A stretch of 64,000 bases of DNA from Microglena sp. YARC (taxonomy: Eukaryota; Chlorophyta; Chlorophyceae; Chlamydomonadales; Chlamydomonadaceae): the NCBI GenBank assembly GCA_022414725.1, contig CM039463.1, forward strand, positions 51,380,277 through 51,444,276. Reading direction: 5' to 3'. The position numbers and the translations under genes are program-made. This document shows positions 55,115 to 64,000 of the stretch, one piece after another. Under the pieces are notes generated by a model. That model made no database searches. It worked only from the letters and a program-made list of their open reading frames with translations, and was not told the origin of the DNA. The stretch's first letter is position 1. Every line of letters begins with the position of its first letter.

Positions 55115-55244
55115 TAGGGATGTCAATATCATACTGGTCCCAAGGACTATCGGGTGAGCTATCATTCGATAGCGTACGGAACATTGATATGTTGTACAAT
55201 ATATCATATGATATCTCTCTACCATATCGTACTTGACAACCCTA
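55115..55244. mobile_element. Small hAT-like MITE, 130 bp
   Basis: Inverted ends TAGGGATGTCAA and TTGACAACCCTA. Flanking octamers CACATCCT (55107-55114) and CATATCCT (55245-55252) match at 7 of 8 positions. The interior is ATATCATATGATAT-rich. A right-end remnant with GATATTGACAACCCTT lies at 55629, and a related fragment at 44215-44335. Confidence 0.82.
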
Positions 55245-55252
55245 CATATCCT

Positions 55253-56050
55253 GTGCTGTTAATCGTCAGGGGACATCCCTGGGTGTTCATTTGTACTGTG
55301 TTGTAGAACAGGCTTAGCAATCTTGGTCGTTGTAGGACAGGCGACGCCTAACATCCCTTGCACGCACACAGTCATGTGTGTGCTTTCCACGTTTACTATT
55401 GCCAGTAGCCAGACCCACCTCAGAGCCGTAAACGAAAATTTAGTTGAAGTGCGGTGGGAGACGCACACATGCATTGTTCTCTGTATACCATACTGATCGA
55501 CCAGACTAGGCCCACCTTTCAGCTATTCCTTGCAGCAGTTTGGAAGGGTGTTGGAGTTGATCCAATTGCATTAAATATGCGAATGAATGAAGTAAATAAT
55601 GAATAGGTGGGAATGGTATGTGCGGCATGATATTGACAACCCTTTACATGCCTCCAGCGTGGGATTTATATCACTGCAGTACGCACGTGTTTCGTTTGCC
55701 TTGTTCTGAAGTTGTTTTGTGTACAGATGCAGAGAGAAACCATTTAGTCCGCACATGCGAATGAGAGAAACCATTTAGTCCGTACATGTGCATCTAACAA
55801 ATACTGTTTTTAACTGTTCCAGCAGTGTTCCTTGTTTGTTTTGTCATTCTGTATTTATGTGTGTGTTGTTTAATTGGCACTAGGTCTTAGGAGGTGGGGC
55901 TGGCTCCTGTAACTTGATTTCATATCTCTCTTCCAGTCTTCCTAGCGCCGCACACCTGCACGTCTCCTAGCTGAAACCGGGTACTGAAACCTTCATTACA
56001 AAACATAACTGATATGAAGGGGCGACGAGGCCAAGTGCCTACCCAAGGTT
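55253..56050. other. Unassigned single-copy sequence
   Basis: Apart from a short repeat of GAGAAACCATTTAGTCCG (55732 and 55763) I see nothing recognisable. Confidence 0.4.
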
Positions 56051-56057
56051 ACCTACA

Positions 56058-56240
56058 CAAGGAGCCCCCAGTGTTAGCCATTTGTCCGTCCGACCATCCA
56101 TCCATCCGTCTGACCGCGATGAAGCCCGACACGTCAGCCAACGGCCTCGTAACTAACTCGCTTCCGTTGCCACCTGTCACTCCGTCGCGATCACTCTCCG
56201 CCAATTTTTAGCGTCGCTGGCGGCGCTGCTTAGAACTTGT
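56058..56240 (+). repeat. Dispersed ~180-bp repeat (pair with 61882-62064)
   Basis: From GGAGCCCCCAGTGTTA to GAACTTGTC, with about 90 percent identity between the two copies. The shared stretch includes CGACACGTCAGCCAACGGCC and GTTGCCACCTGTC. Confidence 0.88.
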
Positions 56241-56489
56241 CCATTGAGCTAGGGGTGAGCAAAAGTAATAAGGCACCTAATGTTATATCTGAAGAGTGAT
56301 GTATCACATCCATAGCATCTTGATGAAATGAGCATACCACCCCATGATACCCCTCTACGGCACGTGTGCTGGGTTTGTAGGGTGCTCGTTGAATGCATAT
56401 GTATGCCTGCCTTTTGCTAGGGGGGTATCAGCATCAATTGCGGTTCACTCAATCGTTTTATGACTTGGTGACTACTTATGTACTTCCTT

Positions 56490-56790
56490 AGAACTATCGG
56501 TACAGACAGTAACTCCTTTTCTGTCTGTACTGTGTCAGCTTCCCATAGACTGTGTCATCCTTCATGACACGGTGACAGCTTCCTGTTGGCTGCGTCACCG
56601 GTTCCCCTGACACGCGCTGTATAGCCTGTACCCTGATTAGGTTCCAGGCTTCCGCCCCTTTCCTCCGCTGGTGCCCTTGGTGGTTCCCCAGTCATTGTAA
56701 AGTTATTCTCATCTCCGTGTATAGATTGGCGCGTCTGACCGTGCAAGCATCTGTCCACTCTTTGAAGTGTTTAAGCTGATAGGGGGGGGC
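56490..56790 (-). repeat. Reverse copy of the repeat at 13420-13670
   Basis: Shares (reversed) CTCCGTGTATAGATTGGCGC, GTGACAGCTTCCTGTTGGCT and GCGTCACCGGT with the copy at 13420-13670. Confidence 0.8.
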
Positions 56791-57039
56791 CTTCAGTCCT
56801 TATACCCAAGAAGTTTGGGGAGGAAAGATCGAGGTCCTGATTTAACCTAACTTTCACAATTGGTATACTTGGAACCTGTAGTGTGGAGGTCACCACTACT
56901 CGAGCACTACCAAGACACATTTACTCATTATCGAAAAAAAGCGGATTCGGAATGCTCTCATCGAACCAGTTTCATGGGTATGCTTAACTTCGTCAGAAGC
57001 GTCTGACGGTGAGGAAGTTACGAAGATTTCTCCGGCCCC

Positions 57040-57685
57040 CTGCTTTTTAATCTCAAAATCTTTGATAGCCTAGCAAAAGGGGCAGTACAACGATGGGGGG
57101 GCTTCCGCATGGGTCGTGCTTGACACCCTGGCATACCATGGGTTCCACATGGGGCGTGCTTCCCAACCATATATGTAATGGATCCCCGCAGTGGCACCCC
57201 CCCGCGCTTGTATTTGCCCCTCAAAACACGCACGTCCCTGCCGAAATGTGAGTGAAACCCCTGTGACCCCCTGTGAAAAACAAGGCAAACACGCACGTCA
57301 TAGTAAAAATAAAAACTGAAAAAAACGCAGGGGGGGGGCAACTTCTAACCAAAAAGACCCCATCGTCCAACTTTGTAGATATCATAGAGAGGATGAAGAA
57401 TCCGGTTTTATTTCTTGATTTGGCCAGTAGAAAAAAAGTAACGGTCCTCCTAAGTTTGGGGCCGCGGTGGGGGGGGGGGGGGGGGAGGGGGGGGTTCAGG
57501 AAAAAAATCTGACATTTTCAAAAAATTAGGTACTTTCCAGGCACTTTTTTCTAGCCCTCAGAATGACATGGGAGTGGAACTAGGGTGTTCCTCTACTAAG
57601 TACCAGTCCAAAAATGCTATTGGGGGAGAGACCCACCACATATTTTGCCCAGGGCATATGGGGTGGGGGGTGGGGGGGGATCCAG

Positions 57686-57741
<56 letters not shown>

Positions 57742-58300
57742 CACACACAACGCCCTAACCAACATTTGCACTACGACGTACAGAGCGAGACCTCATTCTT
57801 ATTTTTCCCTTCCCGTCACTGAGCGTATGTTTTCGTTCTGGTGGCTAGTGCTAGTTAATGTTATTCTATGGACCCACACTCAAAGGGCACCACCTGCGAC
57901 CAGTGCGGTAAATAATTGCTTAGCGGCGACCACGGAAACTTAGGGTGCCATCAGAATTCTCTTGCGTGCTTGGCTGATTATTTAATGCCTGATTGAAGCT
58001 TGGATTGAAGAACTGATAATTGAAGGCCTGATCCTGGCCTGATTATTGAAGAATATTGAAGGTGGGCACATTAGGGGCCAAGGGGCCCTGACCTGCAAGC
58101 CCCACCAAACAATATAACATTGATGATGATGATTTTCTATGTTTCAAACATTCCCAATGGTCTCTAGACCAAGCTCAATGGATAGGCCTTTGAAAACCCT
58201 GTTAATTGAGCCTAATTCGACACCATTACACTGAGTGGTGGCTGAGATAGTGACTGTACAGTGGGTTCCGGAGCCGGGGGGGGGGGGGGGGGAGGGGGGT
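57040..58300. other. Homopolymer- and microsatellite-rich intergenic stretch
   Basis: Holds short repeats of CATGGG(T/G)CGTGCTT (57109 and 57150), G runs at 57328, 57470-57497 and 58277-58295, and a (CT)n tract of about 26 repeats at 57687-57740. No gene is recognised. Confidence 0.7.
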
Positions 58301-60480
58301 CTGCGGAAGGGTGCCTCAGCACTTTTTTGGGATGGGGTCTTTCACTTTTTTTTGCCCCCCCCCTTGAAAAAAGGTGTATATAAACGCGCACATCCAAGTG
58401 AAAGTGTCCACGGCTTCACGCACATCAGCGCACGTGCTGAACTACCATGCTGGACACTGTAGGGACGACAGAAGCGAAGAAGTATGTTACAAGCTTACTA
58501 CTAGTGTGCATGCGTCCATTGCATTGATACACTCTACAACTGTCCAGAAAAATGTAAGCATCGTCATCATCATCAGTAGAAACTAGATAGTACTAAGCGG
58601 TGGACATCATCCTATCATCTGTGTGTTAGTATGCGGTGGGTGATGTCTGTTGACGGCTGAAGGACAGCTTGGGCTCGAGGGAGCGAATCAATCCGGTCCA
58701 CTGGAGCGGGTGATATTGTGTGCGCAACGAAGATCCACACAGGGGATGTCGATGCCACGGCTTAGGAGAGTTACCGAGAATACTCACCTTCTGGCAGTTG
58801 AGACAGCGATCTGTAACAGACAAAATGTTCTTGGCGCGGCGAGGGCTCGCGGCAAGAGCATTCCGATAAGGGATGGGACCGTAACCTTTTGCTTCCGGAG
58901 TTGCGTATACGACGCAGAGACTGAGGAGGGACAGAATGTAGATACGAGCTTTACAGGATAAGCATCGCTGAGGATGCGCTACTTATAAGAAGGGAGATGG
59001 CACAGTACCTTCAGGGTATTGGCGTGTAGAGTGCGCGCCATAGCTGGCAGCGGCACCACAGTCAGCGCAACAGTGCGGGAGGCCTGTGTTCTCTAAGTCA
59101 CTCTAGAGGAACCGGGAGAACCGGTGAATAACACATATTGTTTTCCTCATAAGCGCTTCCTCGCTGACCCAAGACGACATTGTTTTTAAGTTCTGGGAGA
59201 ATAATCTCACGCCGACGTAACAGTCACGGGTTAGTTGTATTGTTTGACCAGCTTCCCACAGCTTCGACGGACCCAATCAAACTGAATTCCTGACCATTCC
59301 AACGGACTGTTCGCCCATCTCTGGCTTCATGTTCAACCGTTCTAACAGGCAATATAACTAACAATCTCATTCGCCAACCGTTTCTCCGTGAGTTTCGAAC
59401 TTCCCAACCGTTTTTACGACAAATTTCTCCAATTTCTACGATGTCGGTTAATTAACCGTTTTACGATATTTTTTCTCAAATTTCGACAATTTTTCTCAGT
59501 TCCTATTACATAGGTCAGCAGCCTACGGGCCGACCAACTAATGGGTGAGACGCAACCAACACCATGAACCTGCGTCTGGGACGCAACGGACCCTCCCCAT
59601 GTTGCGACGCAGGACGCTGCGTCCTGCACTACCCTGCCCGGGACCCTGGGGAATCCAGAGGGGACCAAAGCAAAAAATGTACTGACAGGGGGAAAGAGGT
59701 TCAAAATTGAACCCTTTAGATGTTTTCGGTATGGCTATCAGAGTTTTTTTGTTCTAGGCAGCTCCCCTGTCTGGCTGTTCATTTTGAATTTGAACTTCGT
59801 TACATGGCTCCACCCAGCAGTTTGGCTGCTCACCGTCTTCTACAGTACCATAATTACTTGGGAAATGCCTGGATATTCAGCCAAACCTAACGTAACCTAG
59901 GGCAGCTTGACTTGTTTAGTAGACCCCCGGGATGACCTGTCGACGACCTGGATTTTTGGAAAGACCCTCGAGGAGACCCCTAATACCCCTTTACAAACAC
60001 AACTTCCTGACCTGCCCCCACTAGGGGTAACTTGGTTTAACTGGGTTAACTTGAGTGTTTCCGGTACGGAACAAGTCTATGGAAACACAGTTGAGTGGAA
60101 GCACGTCCTATTTCCCCCCAGTTTGCCCGACACGCGGCCCTCGCACGCGGCCCGTCCAGCTGTCAGCTGCAGATCCAACCCGATCCTTCCTACCTCGACC
60201 TACCTGTACTTATCGACGCGGACTTCTCGCGGCCTTCTTTGCGCTCTTTCCAAAATCGAATCGGATCCATCTGCTCCTCTCATTCCTACAAAAACCTCCT
60301 GTCCAATCCTCGACTTCTTATTTCCCTTAGCTCCTGGCAGCAAGGCAATTCGTAGTGAAGTGTAGATAGCCTCAGCACGTAGCCCTCCTCATATCTTGCT
60401 CGCGTATTTCCCCCGCCCCCACTCAGCATCAGAAACACACGACAGACCGCAATGATGGCTTCTTATGGCGTTCCTCAAGT
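58300..60480. other. Unassigned region upstream of the SAP-like gene
   Basis: A 103-codon frame (58650-58961) and a 96-codon minus frame (59704-59414) are open, but neither resembles a known family. 59770-59850 is a copy of the CATGGCTCCACCCAGCAGTTTGG repeat. 60060-60480 is C- and T-rich and is a plausible promoter and leader of the next gene. Confidence 0.35.
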
Positions 60481-60667
60481 TTGATAGGTGTCGAGTTACT
60501 GCTCAGCAACTCCTCGCCTCCCCCGAGCGCGCGCGCACGCGTGCGTTGGATCTTCTATAGGGGTCACTCAACACTTAGTCCCACTAGCGACCACTACCCA
60601 ACGTGATGAACCAATAACCAGCAAGCAAGCTTCTTCACCAGCAGCCTCGACCTCCCCAAACAGCATC

Positions 60668-63649
60668 ATGCACCAGGAGTACTTTTCCCAGGAAATGTTC
60701 TACCAGCACCGACTGGCCAAACCGGCAGGGGCGGGAGGCACCAGCGTTTCCCTTGGCGTGTGTCAGATAGTTGAGCTGAGGGTTCTTAAGAATGGGCGTC
60801 TTTCCCTGTCGTTCACTGTCCCTCGCAACGAGGCATGGAAAGGATTCGCCCTTGTGAAGCACTACAGTCGAAGGGCGGATGACCCCACTGGTACCATCTA
60901 CACGTGTGAACGGACCGGTGAATCAGCCTTGACCAGCCTTCTCGACATGGGCTGTCGTGTTCTCGCGGAAAGTGTGAACAGCAGACACGCTATTAAGGTA
61001 CGCCCAATTGTTTATTCTGATAAGAAAATACCTCTCTCTCCCCCCCCTCTCCTCCCCTCCTCTCTCCCCCTCCTTCCCTTCATTGCTGTGCCTTTGTCCT
61101 CAATTCACAAACCCACTCTACAAAGCACATCATGGGTTGGGCTCCTCTGAGTCTTTTTTCCCTCTCAACCCCCTCTCAACCCCTTCTCAACCCCCTCTTC
61201 CCTCCCTCTCAACCCCCTCTCAACCCTACAGGTCGTGGGACATGACTTGTCAGGAGGAGGGATCCTATTGGAAGAAATTGCAGTTTCTCGCTTCTTCGCT
61301 AGCATCCCTTTCAGCCCTCGCTCCCCAGACTTGCCGGACACTACCACCTGCCTCCCTCCACAGAAGTGGAGCAAGGAACACTTAGAATTGGAGCTCCAGG
61401 CACGGGGACTTCCTCCCTTGAGCCACAAAGAAGCAGCCATAGCTGTCCTCAAGTCCATTGTCGTCTCCGATCTAATTGAAAAATCCATCACAACAGGATC
61501 CGGTAGTGCTCAGACCCTTCCCTCATTCCAGACCTCAGCTGCTCATGCTAAGGATGAACTTGAAGCTCTCATGCTGGCCAGCTACAGCAACGTCTCCTAC
61601 TCCTCCTCCGTTCCGCCTTCACCAGCAGCTGCTTCCAGTGTGGCCCCCACATCCTCTCGCATCAACTCCTTAGAGGCCTCCTTCTCTCGCGCATCCAACA
61701 GTGTCTCCGATGTTGACCACAGGCCTTTCCCCCCTGTATCCAACCATCCAGATACAGAGAATCCCAGGACGAGCCGAAACTCAAGGAACTCAAGACCCCA
61801 CCTGGTAAGGAGCTCCCTTATCTGCTGATGTCACAGGTTTAGGGTTTAGGGTTTTGGCGGAGCCCCCCCTTCTGGGGGGCGGGAGCCCCCAGTGTTACCC
61901 ATTTGTCCGTTCGTCCATCCATCCATCCGTCTGACTGCGATGAAGCCCGACACGTCAGCCAACGGCCTCGTAACTAACTCGCTTCCGTTGCCACCTGTCG
62001 CTCCCTCGCGATCACTCTCCGCCATTTTTTAGCGTCGCAGGCGACGCTGCATCGAACTTGTCTGTCTCACTACACTCATGCACTCTGAAGCCTATCCATG
62101 TGCAGGGAAAGGCTAAGTTAGTTAATATTAGTGAATGAATCATATTAGTGAATATAAGTTAATATTATACTGACGAGCCGTCTCACCAGAATTTTGAATT
62201 TATTTGAAAAACTAATATTATTGTGACACTAAAATAATATTAGTTAATATTAGTTTGTCAAACACTAGTATTAGTTGCCGTTCCCTACCCATGTGCATGC
62301 CCCTCATGCCCATAGCTTTTATTTTCCGCTATTGTGAGCAGCTTCTAGGCAGCTCTCTGAGTCAGCCATTGTGCTGCACCCAAACAGTTCAGCAGTTCTG
62401 GACAGCTGGCTGTGTCGACTTTAATGTGCACTAGGATGCCTTCAGTTTGGCCGAATAGATAGTTAGAGGAGCTGCCTAGAAGCTGCTCTGCTCGTAGTCA
62501 AAAATAAAAGCTGTAGTCATGCCCCTTCCATCAAGGGTACACAGTCTAAAGCCAACACTTTGAACATGCTGTAAACAAGCAAAGACAAACACACACAAAC
62601 ACACTGCCCCTGTCTAAATCGTTGCCCCCTCCATCTCCCTGCAGGACTCAACCTCTTCACTAGTGGCCAGATCCTTCTCTAGGCCACACAGTGGCTTCTT
62701 AGCACCTCCCAAAGCGCCAGTGTCTACGGACCAGGAACAAGTACAGCTCCCACCCTCATCAGGAAGGAGCTCTTTCAAGACGCGATTGCTGTCCTTTGGT
62801 GGCAGGATATTGAAGCCAACGCCCCCACCCTCTCAGGCCTCCTCTCAGGCTGGGGATTCAGAATACCTGGAAACCAGGTCTCAGCGCTCAGATAGCATCA
62901 GGTTGAGGAAGGAGGGGGTGGATCAGGAGGAGGAAATGGCATCGGAATTTGAGTCAGATGAGTATAGCAAGCGCCAGTTATATCTGTTGCGCTCCTCCTG
63001 CCCTGCTACCTCCTCCCGATCATCCAGGACTCTGGAGCCCAAATTGTCAACATTAGGTAGCAGACGAGAATCTGAAAAGTGTACACTGCTCTCCCGAACT
63101 TCCTCTGCTTGCTATGAGGACGGAGAGCATGGGTGTCCTTCATTCGAGCGTGTAAGCGGGGGAAACAGACTCCACCCTTTCCGCCGACGCTCCTCTCACA
63201 TTGACTCGCACGCTGCTGACCAAGCCATTCACGCAGGCGTACTGCAGCCAGACGTGTACCGCGTGTTCATGGAGGAGGCGAACAACGCAGCTCACCAGTA
63301 TCCTGAAAGGAGCTCTTGCCCAACCTCCAGAAACATCCTGAACAACAAGCATTCCAGCAGCAGCGGAGTGGGGCATAGCTTCGCTACCTGTAATGCCTTG
63401 GGGCAATCGTTCAGTGGGCGCAGCAGCCATAGCACTCCACTGAACACCAAGGTATCTGGTGTTTCGTTACTGAGCCTTACCCCCAACAGTGCTGCTTCTT
63501 TGACTTCCGTCAGTGCCCGCAGCAGTCACATCATTCCGGTTCCGACTGGACCCCCCTCCACTTGCAGCGTTCAGGACCTCCTAGGGGACAAGGATGCCCC
63601 CCGTTTCCTTCGCACCACTCATTCTTCTTCCAGCTTTGCTAGAAGATAG
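60668..63649 (+). CDS. Serine-rich protein with SAP-like segment, three exons
   Basis: Exons 60668-60997, 61232-61804 and 62645-63649, all phase 0, total about 635 residues. Borders: TTAAG|GTACGC, CTACAG|GTC, CACCTG|GTAAGG and CCCTGCAG|GAC. The N-terminal ~170 residues look folded (SVSLGVCQIVELRVLKNGRL, WKGFALVKHYSRR, then HDLSGGGILLEEIAVSRFF). Next is KWSKEHLELELQARGLPPLS, HKEAAIAVLKSIVV, which has the helix-turn-helix spacing of a SAP DNA-binding motif (xLxxELxxRGLPPxxxKxxxxxxL). The rest is Ser/Pro-rich and probably disordered, ending SSSFARR. The frame is open upstream to 60488 without an ATG, so 60668 is the first in-frame ATG. The family is not recognised. Confidence 0.75.
61882..62064 (+). 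repeat. Dispersed ~180-bp repeat (second copy)
   Basis: Matches 56058-56240. It is preceded by GGTTTAGGGTTTAGGGTTTT (61834-61853), a very short telomere-like string. It is the first of three repeats lying in the second intron of the SAP-like gene. Confidence 0.88.
62103..62287. mobile_element. hAT-like MITE, 185 bp (copy 2) with target duplication
   Basis: CAGGGAAAGGCTAAG to TTGCCGTTCCCTA, the same length as 27313-27497 and about 90 percent identical. Flanking octamers TCCATGTG (62095-62102) and CCCATGTG (62288-62295) match at 7 of 8. Confidence 0.88.
62312..62516. mobile_element. Inverted-repeat element, 205 bp, with 8-bp target duplication
   Basis: Ends ATAGCTTTTATTTTCCGCTA and AGTCAAAAATAAAAGCTGTAG are inverted. 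GAGCAGCTTCTAGGCAGCTC and GAGCTGCCTAGAAGCTGCTC are longer inner arms. A perfect octamer TCATGCCC flanks it (62304-62311 and 62517-62524). Related to 40388-40582. Confidence 0.88.
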
Positions 63650-63904
63650 ACCACTGCAACCTGAACAGTCGCATCCCCCAACATCCCCCGCACCGCTCTG
63701 TGCACACACAAACACACCACTTGCCTCCCCCACCCCCTGGCAAACACCGCAAATCTCACAAGCACCCCCACAACCTTCATAAGCACACAACACGCACACA
63801 CACAAACCCTACAGTGGGACAACGTGCCTCGACGACAAAAGAATAGCATGAATTACAAGTTGAGAGTTGATGTTTTCCCACACAAGGTCTCAATCAGGGC
63901 TTGT

Positions 63905-64000
63905 GGTATCATATGATGCAGGCAGTCTGACTAGGCTAAAGTTGCCATTTATATACAAGATCATATTATGCAGTTTGCACGCTATCATATGGTATCATAC
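63905..64000. mobile_element. ATATGAT-rich MITE, cut by window end
   Basis: GTATCATATGATGCAGGCAG, TCTGACTAGGCTAAAGTTGC matches the family interior. It lies 3' of the SAP-like gene. Confidence 0.75.

Overview
This window is nuclear DNA from a eukaryote, most likely an alga or a related protist. The genes are split by many GT-AG introns, the proteins are conserved eukaryotic families, and there are short plant/algal-type TTTAGGG stretches. More than half of the window is tandem and dispersed repeat. I cannot name the species from sequence alone.

Five gene models can be supported. (1) The 3' half of a FRA10AC1 homologue (plus strand, exons 3352-3507 and 8692-9099). (2) One exon of an unrecognised single-span membrane protein (minus strand, 22942-23121). 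(3) A DUF1232/YkvA-type small membrane protein (minus strand, exons 32098-32303 and 30570-30695). (4) A nearly complete CNOT1, the scaffold of the CCR4-NOT deadenylase complex (plus strand, 14 coding exons, 38531-54320). (5) A three-exon serine-rich protein with a SAP-like segment (plus strand, 60668-63649). They do not form one pathway. CNOT1 acts in mRNA decay; FRA10AC1 is usually regarded as a splicing-associated nuclear protein.

Layout: 1-3350 is intron of FRA10AC1 holding a 32-bp satellite and a 1.3-kb C/A-only array. 3350-9100 is the end of FRA10AC1 with a huge repeat-filled intron. 9.1-15 kb is dispersed repeats, a tRNA-like SINE and a twin-palindrome element. 15.2-21.4 kb is a 111-bp satellite. 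22-26 kb holds the membrane-protein exon between arrays. 26-30 kb is element arrays and MITEs. 30.5-32.5 kb is the DUF1232 gene. 32.5-35.6 kb is satellites. 38.4-54.3 kb is CNOT1. 54.4-60.4 kb is mostly unassigned. 60.5-63.7 kb is the last gene.

The main discovery is a recurrent architecture not explained by ordinary repeats. At more than ten splice junctions in four of the five genes, a short segment spanning the exon edge, its splice site and some flanking intron has been copied in tandem INTO the intron. Donor-side exon edges are repeated after the real donor (FRA10AC1, CNOT1 exons 7, 8, 10, 11 and 13, DUF1232, membrane protein). Acceptor-side edges are repeated before the real acceptor (FRA10AC1 with 16 decoys, CNOT1 exon 12, DUF1232, membrane protein with about 10 decoys). 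Many copies keep consensus splice sites, while the exon remnants have decayed with stops and frameshifts. Introns here appear to grow by tandem duplication anchored on splice sites, leaving ladders of decoy exons. Several hAT-like elements with 8-bp target duplications date parts of this process.
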